A stretch of 64,000 nucleotides of DNA from assembly GCA_013399695.1 (NCBI GenBank), contig VXAU01001280.1, positions 1-64,000 on the forward strand, read 5' to 3'. A program made the translations under genes and the position numbers. This document shows positions 24,501-37,300 of the stretch, one piece after another; position 1 is the stretch's first letter, and every line of letters starts with the position of its first letter. The notes below the pieces were generated by a model. That model worked only from the letters and a program-made list of their open reading frames with translations, ran no database searches and was not told where the DNA came from. Source of the stretch: Formicarius rufipectus. Taxonomy: Eukaryota > Chordata > Aves > Passeriformes > Formicariidae.

Positions 24501-27500
24501 CTCTATTACTTATACATATTTATACAATATAGTGCCTGTCACAAATAATATACAGCAGATTTATCATGCTTTATTATTTCAAAAAAGAGTTGGTTCTCTG
24601 AGTGACGTATAAAATAAATTGCAAATAAACAAGATGCTGCTTAATAAAACAATTACTTCTCTGCAGGCTCTGGAAGTGCTTTCTGAATTCTTATCAGCCC
24701 TGGTTTACAGCTGTAACTTCAGGATATAATAGTAGATTGAATCATATACAGGCAACAAAACAGATGATCAAATTCACAAGGGATCGTATCAGGCTTTTTC
24801 CAGTACCAAAGAAACATATTAATCCTTGTCACTGTTTTTTGAAACGCTGTGACAGAAATAAACCAGGACTGTAACTTGGTCCTTTTAATGAGCTTCTGGA
24901 GTGTAGGCTTTCCACTCAGCACCTGAAAAACACAACAAAACACCTTTTACATTAAAGATGCGAGGTTTGCTGCTGGCTAAATTTGTACACAGAAGTCTAT
25001 AAACCAGTGCTCAGCCAGCTGGGAAGCAAGAAAGCAAATTCAGATTCTGCCATGAACTTCACAGACCAATTATCTACTTGGAATCATGGGAGTTTAACAA
25101 ACAAATACCAGCCCCTGCTGAGTCTTTTCAGTCCAGCAGCTTATGGGTGATTCAGTTGCATCAGAGGCTTTTAGATTGATCAATTCTTAATCACAAAGCG
25201 CAAAAATTATTCTCAGACTCATGTCAGTTTCTTTGGACACCTTTGTTAACAATCTGCTTCAAATCATTTTTTTAAAGAACTGCAGACACTGTTTTTATTG
25301 ACTCGCCACTTGTAAAATGTTTATAGCTTGTTAATTTATATTTACCCCTTTACTTTTGCCTGCAAATCAACATCACTTAGCACAGTTTGGTTACACTTTG
25401 TCCAAAGGAAATTACAGAAGCTTGCTATGGGGCTAAAATGAAGGAAAGCTGAGGAAAATCAATACACTGATGATTAAACAGATCGTAGAAAATTCACGGC
25501 TGTAGGCTACAGCATGGAGACATCAGTGTGATGCCTATCTAGCAGTTAATGTCCTTTCAGTCAGTTGAGGAAAATTTTACAATAAGGCAAAATGTAACAG
25601 AAAAAATATAAGCTACTACAGAGCAATGCTTTTTTTGCTCGGTAGGAATGGTTCTGTTATTCAAATTTTATTTTGCTGTTTGTCTTCACAGTAACTGCAG
25701 AAAGGCTTTAGAGTTAAGAAAAAGGAAATCTATGTTATGAGAAAATTTACAGTGGGAGTTTTAAAGAAGTCTTTGACTTGCAGTATCATTCACATCTATT
25801 GTAAAAGCTCTGTATTTACTGTTAATTTAAGCCACTCCTTTCTGTTAGTGAAGTTCAGTGTGATAATTTCTATTTTAATCTTCCTTTTGCTTTAATTAGA
25901 AGACAAAAAGGTATAAGCCTGTATCTAAATAAGTATCCTCACAAGAACAAAAATATTTAGTGTAAATTTTATATTGTTTAACAAAGCAAGAATCAGTCAC
26001 TACTCTTTTCAGTACAGAAAATGTAGACTAAAAATAGGCAAATGGAGTTTTTTATGCATTAAATTCTTGTTTACATTTAACAGCACTGAGAAAGTATTCA
26101 TGACATTGACATGGAAGAAGGAAAACAGCCTTGGGAATAGTAGACAAAGACCAGGGCCAGAATAAAGGAAGGATTCCGAGTGGGTTCATGGATTTCACAA
26201 TTGTAGGCACTTCTCACAAGACAGGTTACCTCTCCATCACCCACAGCAGTATCTCCAAAGCAAAATGTGATCCTGTGTAGTTCGTGTTTACTAACCAGTA
26301 GCCACATAAAAATAGAATATATAAAATGAATTTGAAACACTGGGCCCAAATTGTTACTATTGATAGAAAAAGGGATGTCAGAGAGGAATTAATTGCAACC
26401 AGAAGGAACTTAATAACTCTGACTTCAGATTTGCAAATCAGCATATGTCCATTTCAGGGCATTTCAAAAGCTTGTATAATGAAATGGTCTAGAGAGATGT
26501 CTCATTTCCTCAGAAAGGATATTCAGGGAGCAAAGGAGATTATTTCACTTTCTTGTGCAGCTTGAGTATCTGCAGAAAACGTTTACTCTGGTGAAGAAAC
26601 ATTGCTGACCTATCACTTGATTTTTCTAACATGATGGAACCTTTCGATCATCTTCCCTTCAACGTGCTGGTGCACTGCCATTCTGCCACAGCACGGGCAG
26701 ACGCTCACATTGCTGTGTGGGGCATCAGCGTCAGTGATGCACAATCCACGTCCTTCCAGCTCTCCTCACAGGGTCCACAGCAAGAGTTGCTATCAGAGCA
26801 AAGTAAAGCACTGCTGCAGTAAGGCTTTCTCTTGCTGCACTGTCTTCTGTTTATCCAGAATTATACATGGTTATAGACTCAAAAATCAGCAGAAAACAAT
26901 TCTTGGGCCTTATTGCTGGACTTTAATGTGATAACACTGCTCCTCACATACACATACTGCCTTTCTTTTGAGGATTTATGAAAGAACCATGATCTTATAC
27001 TTGCAGCACAATCTTACAATTCTCTGTTTTAATTAGTAGATACACTATAAGAAGAAAGTGAGGTGCCAGAAAGTTTATCTGTGTACTAAGCTACATTCTG
27101 CACCTGACTTATTTATGTGATGAACTGTATTTAGCTGATAATTTTATCATTTAGACAGTCTTAGAAAATCTGCTGTTTTTTTTATGAGGTTCTGTAGCAA
27201 AAAAAGGAGATTTTTATTTTGGTTTGAAGTAGGTAAATGCAAAAGTGCTTTAAAAAACAGTATTTAATTAGTTAAAAAAACTAATAATCAACAACTAATT
27301 TTTCTGAATGACTGCATCTTCTAATCTATGATGTCAGCTGGGGACCTATAGATTCAGCACCCTCTTAAGATGCTTAAAAATTCTCGTAAATACAGAATCA
27401 TATTCCTGGTAAATACAGAAATGTTTTTAAGAAAGTAAGAATTATAAATACACACCGATACACATTTCAAAGGAGAAGTAGTCCTCTCTGAACTCAACCT

Positions 27501-29839
27501 GTGCAGAAATTTTTCACATTCCATATTTACAACTACAGTTAAGTTGCAAACTCAGTCCAAGGATGAAGAAAATTAAAAGAAAATACAAATATAACAGACA
27601 TTAAACACATGGCACAATAAAAAAATTAAGATATAATGTGTCATTAGCTGAAGAATTTTCACTTCCACAATTCACTACAATATTTTTAAAAGCTTTACTG
27701 ATGTTTTCCGTCATTTGGTTCATAAACATGCATCAGAAACTTACCTTTGAAAAGATTTACTTCTTGTGAACATTGTAATAGACTGCTATTTTTAGTGAAA
27801 GATGTAGCTTCTCCTGTGTTTTCTCTAATTCTGTATCTAGACCTGTAATGAGTAGGATAAAATAACCGGTAGCGAGAGTTGTAGCAAAACATGTCTACAT
27901 GATACTGATAGATTAAACCGTGAAACAGTACTATTGGTAAACGTGGGAAAAGATCCATGCCAGAATCCTCTGGGTTTACCAGTTTAATTGTGCTCCTGGG
28001 TATGTAGTTTTCAAGATTTCTTCACTTGTGGCATTGAAGGAAAAGTAAAATGAAGTGACAGAACAGATTAGAAGGCGATAATGGAAGGGAAAGTGAATAA
28101 ACCAAGTGTGAACTTTTGAGAGGAAACACTTGTGTAAAGCCCACTAGTTATGTGCTATTTTTTTTTTTTAATTTTTGTAATTCCAACATTTTCTATTGAA
28201 CTTTTTTATTATGTAGTGATCCATATTCAAGAGTAAATATGAATGTGCTACCAAAATATTCTTTTTAAAGGAGCAGGTTATTTGACATTATCAGTAATGT
28301 TAGTTATTTCTATTAAGATTACACAATAGGTTTATTCTGAAAAAAAAATGTTGCTATTCAGTTACTTACATTAATGGTTATTTGACTGTAATGGGTTATT
28401 TATGAAAGGAATTCTCTTGAATTGGTGGTATCTATAATTTATTTAATTATAGAAAGCATATGATTAAAAGAAAGTATAGCCGTAATAAATGTTAAGATTT
28501 TTCTCATGACAAAAATCAAAATGCAAAGTAGCATATTACGATGTTTGATGAAGCTGCTTATCAGCAACAAAATTATTTGAAAACCTCCAAACAATGCATT
28601 TTTTTTTTAAACTTTGTCAAACTGATTAGCTTGCTAAAGATCTGATCATTAAAAGTTTGGATTGTTTCCCTGTTAAATCAGATATGCCTCCTACAATTTT
28701 TACAATATTTCCTTTATAAATTAATTGTTCTGTGGCTATTTGTTAAAGAATCTCCTCCACGTGAAAAAGCAAAATCTCAGTAGATGTGGATTTTACACTG
28801 CACTAGATCAATCCCAATACCAGTAAATGGATATTATTAAACAGCATGGGGTAGTGCAAACTGGGAAAGAAAACTTGTAGTGTTCTGCCTTTGAGCAGAC
28901 CTGGCTTGCATGCTGTGACAGGGCAATTGTCGACATGCTTTTTCATGCCAATCTGCAGCTTTTTCAACTCTAGATGCTATGGCAACCAGGGTTTAACAGA
29001 CTAAGCAGCTAACAAGCTTCCCTGATGGAATTGTCTGGTTGTGTGATTGCCTTGTCTTAGTGAAAATATAAAATAGACTGAAGACACTTGTGGACATTTG
29101 TCAAACTGATTATAATTTGGACACTCAGCTCATAATTATCTGCTACATATTGCATAGTATTGACCATCAGTGTTTTCTATGCTGTCTGTAGAGAACCCAA
29201 GTGCCTTTCTGTACAGCCTGTTTCCCATGGAAAGAATGGGTTTTGGTTAGGCTGAGTTGGTCAACATGGCAGTTGAAATTAGGTGGATATAGAAAATAAA
29301 TTCTACTAGTAAAGTTTCTTCCTCATTTTCTCTGGATAGCTTATCTTTAAAAGAAAAAAACAACAACAACAAAACAAAACAAAACAAAAGTAAATTTTAA
29401 AGTAATGTAATTTTTTACAAACATAAAAAATTGCAAAAACCTACATTTTCAGGAAACATTTTGAAAAATCTTTAAGTTTCTTATGTTGATTATCAGCAGG
29501 TGGAGGTTTTTTCCCTTTGGCCCAAATGAATGGTTTGTATTTCTTACTTACTTGTTTGTTATTTTTCAATTTTTTCTCAAAGAAAAGGGTATTCACCATA
29601 AAACAGGGGCCAAAGACTACATGTTTCCCAGAACTTCTTGTGAGCTGAAATCTGTGGAATTCATTACTTTGCAGAGACTTCTTGGACATATGTACAACAT
29701 TCCTCTATTATTTTAAATCTCTTTTGGTTCTAATAAAAGCTGAGCCAGATGCATTTGTTGGTTCTTTTTCACTATTTTTGTTGTTGGTTTCATTTATTTG
29801 CTTGCTTTTGTTCTGAGGAGGGAAATTCAGAAACATGTA
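21585..29839. other. Noncoding interval with conserved-element candidates
   Basis: No recognisable gene or transposon. Two stretches differ from the AT-rich background. The first, 24640-25560, is complex sequence with a candidate minus-strand splice acceptor at 24922. The second, 26630-26830, is about half G+C. Both are treated in the findings. An A/C simple repeat lies at 29351-29390. All open frames are short and unmatched. Confidence 0.5.
29351..29390. repeat. (AAC)n/(AAAAC)n simple repeat
   Basis: A run of A, then CAA units, then AAAAC units. Low-complexity DNA with no retroposon body upstream. Confidence 0.9.
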
Positions 29840-30385
29840 TGTGATTGTTCCTCTCTGCTCAGCACTGATGAGGCTGCATCATGACTACTTTGTCTAGTTT
29901 TGAGCTCCTCATTACAAAAAAGACATTGAGGTGCTGGAGCGTGTTCAGAGAAGGGCAGCAGAGCTGGTGAAGAGTCTAGAGAGCAAAGTCCTATGTGGAG
30001 CAGCAGAGGGAGCTGGGGTTGTTTAGCCTGGAGAAAAGGAGGGTCAGGGGAGACCTTATCCCTCTCTACAACAACCTGGAAGGAGGTTGTAGCCAGGTGA
30101 GGGTTGGCCTCCTCTCCCAAGCAGCTAGGGACAGGACAGAGAAAACAGCCTCAAGATGCTCCAAGGGAGGTTCAGGTTGGACATTTGGAAAAATTTCTTC
30201 ACTGAAAGAGTGGTTAAGCATTGAAATGGGCTGCCCAGGAAGTGGTGGAGTCACCATCCCTGGAAGTGTTCAAGAAATGACTGGATGAGGCACTTAGTGC
30301 TATGGTTTAGCTGGCATGGTGGTGTTTGTCAAAGGTTGAGCCTAATGATCTTGGAGGTTTTTTCAGTGATTCTGTGATTTTATAA
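29840..30385 (+). mobile_element. CR1 LINE, 5'-truncated 3' fragment (dead)
   Basis: The sequence follows the standard avian CR1 3' region: ACATTGAGGTGCTGGAGCGT near the start, then GGGGTTGTTTAGCCTGGAGA, then TTTCTTCACTGAAAGAGTGG, then CACCATCCCTGGAAGTGTTC. The element ends in GATCTTGGAGGTTTTTTCAG and GTGATTCTGTGATTTTAT, a decayed CR1 octamer tail. In protein terms these parts correspond to the ORF2 end (VLERV, LGLFSLEKRR, RGDLIPLYNNLEGG), interrupted by frameshifts. The tail and the retained ORF2 text differ from the copies at 2.5 and 52.5 kb, so this is another CR1 subfamily. The 5' boundary is approximate. Confidence 0.95.
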
Positions 30386-31280
30386 ATGATTAGTTTCTCC
30401 TGTTTGTATTGATGAGGACTCATACATGCATCTTTGACAACAGGAGGTCCCTAAAAGGTTTAGTCTATCCAGCTCAGAAAATCTTGAAGAAACAACTTTC
30501 TGGGTAACTTTAGAGACAACCAGCAAAAGCCAATACATTCTTTTTAAGCCAATAATTTAGATTTATACTCAGTTGGCAAGCAAGATAAGGCTGTAGTTTT
30601 TACTCCACTGTGTAAACCTCAAATCAGTCTTTTTAATCTCCAAAGAATGGTTATGTTTACCATAAGGGCTTCTCTTTTTTAAAATCTAAATATTTTAGCT
30701 TGGCAAAATATTTTGGTGATAAATAAAATTTTATTTATATTCCCATCTCTTGTTGCACTTTTGCCTCTGTTAATAAGTAAAGGAAATAATATAACCTTTG
30801 AAGAATAGAGGTTTAAAGGTTTTGAAAAGACTTTTTTGTTGCTGTTTTTAACTGAATGGGAAAAATCCCCTTGTGGTATTATTCTAGAGTCTGAATAATT
30901 AGATTTGGCTGTGGAGAATAGTAGCTGTGATCTGTGGCAATGGTGCTAAGGATGACCTCTAATGGTAGGGACTTTACACCTCCTTGCACCTTCCAATTTT
31001 TGTTTCTCAGGTTTGCGGGCCCTATTTCTATGGTGCCAGAACTACTTTCTTTTTTTCTTTTTTTGCCCCTGATGGGGTTTTTCTTATTATTGGGGCTTCC
31101 CAGTCTCATCATCTAGTATAGTATAAGTCATTAGACTCTTTTTGACTATCAAACTTGATGCATGCACTATTCATACAATGTCTGAAGTTTGCTATATATT
31201 CAAATAGAAAAGGCAAGTTGGCCAATTATAAGAAATATCTTTCCCTGAGTTTAAAGCAAGGATTCCAATTAAAATTGAAT
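30386..31280. other. Noncoding DNA
   Basis: AT-rich sequence between two CR1 pieces. No gene, RNA or repeat recognised. Confidence 0.6.
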
Positions 31281-31301
31281 CCCTCCCTCCCCTCCCCCAC
31301 C
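31281..31301 (-). other. Predicted G-quadruplex tract (minus strand)
   Basis: The plus strand is a C-run tract (CCCTCCCTCCCCTCCCCCACC). The minus strand therefore carries four G-runs of 5, 4, 3 and 3 separated by single A residues, which fits the standard G-quadruplex rule with one-base loops. An ambiguous base follows directly at 31302, as expected where polymerases and sequencers stall. Confidence 0.75.
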
Positions 31302-31302
31302 N
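31302..31302. other. Single ambiguous base
   Basis: An isolated 'n' at the end of the C-rich tract and about 17 bp before a CR1 tail. It may be a sequencing dropout or a contig join. Confidence 0.9.
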
Positions 31303-31318
31303 GTCCCTGATCATAGCA

Positions 31319-31384
31319 GTGCATTGGAACTAGATGATCTTCAACATCCCTTCAAAGTGAAATCATTCAATGATTCTGTGATTA
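31319..31384 (+). mobile_element. CR1 LINE 3' tail remnant
   Basis: About 66 bp matching the CR1 3' end: GGAACTAGATGATCTTCAAC, then ATCCCTTCAAAG, then CATTCAATGATTCTGTGATT. This is the usual order of the last hairpin, the CCCTTCCAA-type block and the octamer repeats. The body is missing, either by extreme 5' truncation or because sequence was lost at the adjacent 'n'. Confidence 0.85.
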
Positions 31385-34300
31385 TTAATTTTTTCTTTCT
31401 TTTATTAATGTGAACTTTCAGATGGTGTATAGTTGGCCCTACTCTTTGGCAACCAGATTATCAGGAGACAACAAAAGCCAAGTAACTAGGTTCTATCTCT
31501 CTTTTTTTTTTTTTCCCTACACATCCCAGTTTAAAACAAAATTAATTAAAAAAAAAATAAAAATCACTGGGTTTGGTCCTGTCAGGCTAAGAACAGTTCC
31601 AGTACATTTTGAACTGTGATAAATGAGACTTTATCTTTTTGTGACTTTTTACCTATTTAGTCTTAAGAGAATGTGATATGGAAATTTTTAACTATTTTTA
31701 CCCATAGAATTTACCCATTGAAAGCACACAATAACAGTGAACTTGAAAGAAAAGTTGAAAAACCTCAAAGAAGTAGAAGGTACTGTAAGATACTTCTGAA
31801 AACACTATCAAAAAGCATTTATACCGCTGAAAAATGAGAAACACATCAGCAAGTCATGAGCAGCATACAGAGGAACTTGCCCAATATTTTGCAACAGAAC
31901 AGAAACATCTAGTTCTTTTTTGGTTTGTTTATTTTTTGTTTTTTAAAATGTTCAACACTATGTTATTTCCTGATGTTAAACTGAGATCACTTCAAAATGT
32001 ATCTGGAAACATAAATGAGTAGGGTAAGAGTAAAGTAAGATAAAAGTCAGTAAAACATGTTTAGAATAAGAGAATATTCTGTCTCCTATAAGTTTTCTTT
32101 ATCATAATTATAGAAAAAACCTGACTGACACCTAAACAAAGAAGTGTAACATCAGAACATAATTGCCAATGATCAGAATAAAGCTGTTCAACATGTAAAT
32201 TGGCATCACTTCTGCAATTAATATAGTGGGACTGTCTAATCCAACTCTGCTTCAGGAGCTATTCAATGTCTATGGTACACAACTAGTACATCAGTGACAA
32301 GAATTCCCAGTAAAAATCAATGGGCATATTATTCTATGTAGAAAAAGGAGTAGTATCTTTTGTAAGAAAATTTCAGTCAGTCAGGAAGAAAACTGAGTTT
32401 TTGACCCATAACTCATCCTTATAATGCCATGAATTGTTAACACTAAAGGAAACCATTTTAAAGCATCTAAATTTTTCAGATTATAAATTAAACTTCAAAA
32501 AATTATTTTCTTCTACCCAGCCATGTTGAATCTCAAGTCACATGCCTTATTCAAAACAATTATTAGAATATATATAGCTTCCTATAAAGCATTTCATAAC
32601 CAAAATCTTAATTTGTACATAAATGTATAAAATCCAGTAATGACAGTCTGAACACTTAAAGGATTCTAATTAAATGTTAGAATATTTTGTCATTTTAATT
32701 GTATCCATGTATGCATTGATATATGAATGCATATTAATTCTTCTATTTTTTCATAGTTTATAAATAGATTTTTACTTGAAGATCAGACTTCTGATCTTTG
32801 CAACCATTTAACTGTGAAATCTAAGTTACAATAGCAAAAAAGGGCCTAAAAAATGTGTTTTAACTGCCCATTTAGGATTTTGAACTAAAAACACTGCTTC
32901 ATCCAAGTTACTCTATTTCCCTGTGATGGCCTTGTAATTCTGATTTCCATGTTTTGCCTTTACCTGCCTGCCTTGTAACTTCATGAATGTCTATTACTCA
33001 TGCTAAAATGAAAAATTAATTTTTGCAGAAAAGAAATAGTGTAAATACCTATTTTACTTAAAATGTTGCCAATACAATAAACCAGTAGCAACAGAATACA
33101 TTCTATGCATTGTGTGAGAGACTCTTTCTTACTTATTATGAGATAATGTTAAAAGACATTCCTACACAGGTTAAGCTTCTATGAAACAGTCTTTTTGAGA
33201 AGCTTGGAATGGTTGGCTGGAGCACACATCAATTTGTTTGCTATTTCTAGACTATATTTTATCAACACCTTTTTCTACAATTTACGTTTTTCAAAATATC
33301 ACTGTTTCTGTGTGAGATACTAAGTATGGACCAATTAACTATTGATGCTTTCTGTCAAGAAGAAATGTTGCAATATAGCATATATACAGGACGGAATAAA
33401 GTTTCTATGATGGAAATGCAGAAATTGCCAAGCTACTGGTGAGTAATACATCTTGAATCTTACCTGAAGACATGAGTCAGATGCTAATTATTAATGTAGA
33501 ATCTGTTACAGAAATAGTTGAAACTGAGGAGACAAAAAAGAACAACATAAGTCAACTTTTTAGTTGTTATCTTTTCTAGGGAAAAAATATCTTCCCTGAC
33601 CAGTTTTGAAAATGTTTTCAGTTAGGAAAATTTTAAAATATAGTTATAGCATCAGAACAGTTTCAGCACGATCAGAATAAAAACCTCTTAGAAATTCTCA
33701 GCACAGAATGAAATAGGTGTTTGAAGAAATGAGATCTTCTCTGAAGAAATATTGAGGCTGCTCCATCCAGGTATAAATGTGATAGGGAATAGAAGGGGGC
33801 TTCTAGAAAGTACCTTATCCTCAAAAGGATTTCTTGTTCTTTTAAAGTGATCCAGAGAGGATAAACAACTTGAAGCCTTGTGGCATTTACCACGGTGTGA
33901 CATTCACTGGATGAGTCGTCAGTCTATAGTAATTTGGGAAAGAGTAAATTGTTATGGCAGGTATCCCTACATGTCATTTTCTTTCATAGTGAGGTGATCT
34001 TTCGCTGTAAATACACACCCATCTTATAATTTGGGTTTAGAAGTTTTATATAACATTAAGGTAGCAGCTGGATCTCAAGAACCTCTGCATGAAACAGAAA
34101 AAGAAGGTGTAAGACTGAAGTTACATGCTGCCTTAGTTTTTTTTTCTTTTTCTGTAAAGCTGAAGTTTCTGAGGTCTTAGTCTCCTGAAAATCACAAAGA
34201 TGAGATGTAACCATCTTGTCTCACCAGAATTCATGACATGCACTTGCTTGAAAGGAAGAGATTCTTTTATTGTGAGTGACTGTTAAGGAATTTGGGTGAT

Positions 34301-37300
34301 GACATGCAATCTTTCACAAAGATGCTTATTGAAGAACTGTCCCTCATACAGGCACAAGCTCTTCTGGGGATCCTTGTCTTCAATCCACTTCATTAAAATT
34401 CAGTATTTCTGCCCATGCTCAGTTGTGTATTAGGTCCTGTAGGCCTATTTGTGAGACTACCAGCAAGGGTATGCTTGCCCACACAGGTAAGCATGACTTT
34501 GAAAGAAGAAGAAACCTTGTCTCATGTGGGTAAAGCAGCTGCACATACTTGAGTTCTCTGAGACAGAACTCCACTTTCTCCCGCCACATTTGGACACACT
34601 TCTACAGACTTTACCCCGATGCAAGAAATTTGAAGTGTTCCATTAGGTGAAATATCTGAGGATAAATAAGTAACAACAGATCAAGAATTACCTGTTTGTC
34701 TTTTGATTGGGATGACCACTTCAACCATTTCACCAGTGAAGCCTAAGTCCTATTCTATACTTCACTTTACAGACTTCTCAAATTTCCACCATTCATGGTG
34801 TTTGGATAAAGAGGAACTGCAATATTAACCGAAATAGTCACTTTGGATAACTGATTGAACTAGTCTTCAAGGTACTATGTGTTTTGAAAGTTAAACTGAC
34901 AGAATTTTGAAAATAGTTGTACTGCAATCAGAACTCCTTTCTCCAGTACAAGGACCTTCTAATACTATTGGGTAATGATATATATAGCACAATACAATAA
35001 TGGTGCTTTAATGTGTTCAATAGTACAGAAGAATGTAGTAATTAGGCACTAAGAGATTATTTTTGCTATGAGGTTTGATGATGTGGTCAATTACCTGTGC
35101 TATACAACAGCGATTGGTATAACTGGTTTAACTTAATAAGTACATTGATGAAAAAGGCCACCGTGATGTACATCAGTTTCACTGGAAAAGGTTCTTTTGA
35201 GTTATTACCAAAATAAGAACTCAGATATCAATTAACTTAATTTGTTTAGAACCATTTACACTTTACACATCATCAAATCTTTTGCTATCACAGATTGCAT
35301 GCCTAACCAAAAAAGGAACATTTGGCTGCAATGGCTACTTAGAAAAGATAAAAGGTAACAATTTAACTAGAATTTGCCTTTAACCAAAGCTCTTAAACTA
35401 AGATTGATAGAAAACAGTTTTTGAGAAGAAATAATGCATACTGATTTATATAAAATGCTCTTCACTGTATTTTCCTTTTTGTATTAGACTTAATGAATAG
35501 ATATGCCTTTTTTATTTTGTGGTACCCTACCATTAAATGATACCATCAATTTTTTTTTTTTTCTGCCTAAATAAATTCTAATTCTTGTCACCTACTATCT
35601 GTACAGGAAGATTTGAGACATTATTCCTAATTGAGATTTTTACTGAATATATTTTAAAGATAAATTTGTTTTATTCTTTCACCCACTATTTAAAAGGATT
35701 TTTCACATTTTTATCTTCTAAAGGAATTGTCAATGAGAAACTAAAACTGCATAGACTATACATTAAAATCACTTTAGTTTTTAAGCTGTCATGAACTGTT
35801 TCAAAAAATGCTAAGTTGCTATTGTTTAATGTCTGTCATTTTATAATGCTTTAGAAGTTATCTATCCTGTAAAATTATTAACTGATGCTAAAATTGCCTT
35901 GTAAGTATTAGGACAATAGCAATTTTGTAACAGCTGGGACACTGCCAATGTAAGATAAGTACATTTTGCTCTGTAGATTCATAAAGTGCTTTGAAATGGT
36001 TTGTAACTGATGGATGGATGCATTTTCTAAGTGTAGAAAGCAATATTTTGTAAAGGGAAATGGCTTGAAAGCTGACACACATGCATGCAAATGCCATTCT
36101 CTTCAGTAAGTAATTTGCTTTTTCTTTCAAAAGCATAAATGGCATAGTTAGACACATTATTTTGTATATTGCACATAACAATACAAGATGCACAAAAACA
36201 GCAAGTACAAAACATTTCATATTGATAGAGGAACCCATGGCTGTAGTATATGATTAGCATAAATGTATACACACTGAAGAAATGCCTTCAGGATTAAAAA
36301 GTAAGGCTGAAAACAGGAAAAGTTCTTCTAACTTTGAGAAATGAAAATATTTAGAGTATACTTATTTCTAGACATGGTACCTTTTTAAAAAAGTTAAGCT
36401 GTATAGAGCCCGAATCAGATTATATGCTCAGTACTCATCTGACTCAAATGCCCCTATATCAAGCTTTCACTCTGAAGACAAATCAGTTAAATAAATCCCT
36501 CAAGTGTTCGTATGTCAATGACAAAACCCAGAATACTCCTCTGAAATATATATAGGCACAGATAATGTAGTAGCAGTCTTCTTATAACTTAAGAAGCCTT
36601 AAATGCTAAAACTGATTTCTGAATTACGTAACTGTATCATATTTGTGGTTTATATCATTGCATTATTTAGATGATCTGCATTGTAAAGCCTGTATTATTC
36701 ATGAAAATTTCTGACCAGCTTCTGTAATGATCTTTCACATTAAGCTGATGTTTTAGGTCTTCACCCTTGGAAATTTCCATGCTTGCTCAACTATCCAACA
36801 CTGATGAGTCCTAGCCATACTGAGCAACTGAGAATAATACAGCTAAACCTGTACTGTGGAATCGTGGGAATCTCAGCCTTAGTCTGAAAGATGGTCCCCA
36901 ATGAAATCTTTGGAATATCAACTTCAGCAGGTCTACTCAATATAATTAGTGTCAACATGTGGCCTTTTTGTTTAAAAGAAGGAACATTTCCTTCACAGAA
37001 TCTTGTTAAATTTCTCATTCAACAATTATTGTAATCATGACCTCTATTGTTCATCATTTCCACTAAAATTTTTGCTTCTACATCAGCTTCTTTCTTAAGA
37101 TCTATATTCCCATTAGATCCAAATCAGCCATTAATGTTAATGGAAGATACGCTCAGAAATGGAGTGAGAAAGATACCCAGGAGGTTTTGTCATATCTTTA
37201 AATTCAGTAAAAAAAAAAATTGATTTGAGCTAAATTCTGATAATGAATGCACATTGTTGAAGAATTAAACTTTAAAATATATTTACATACTTCCTGAATT

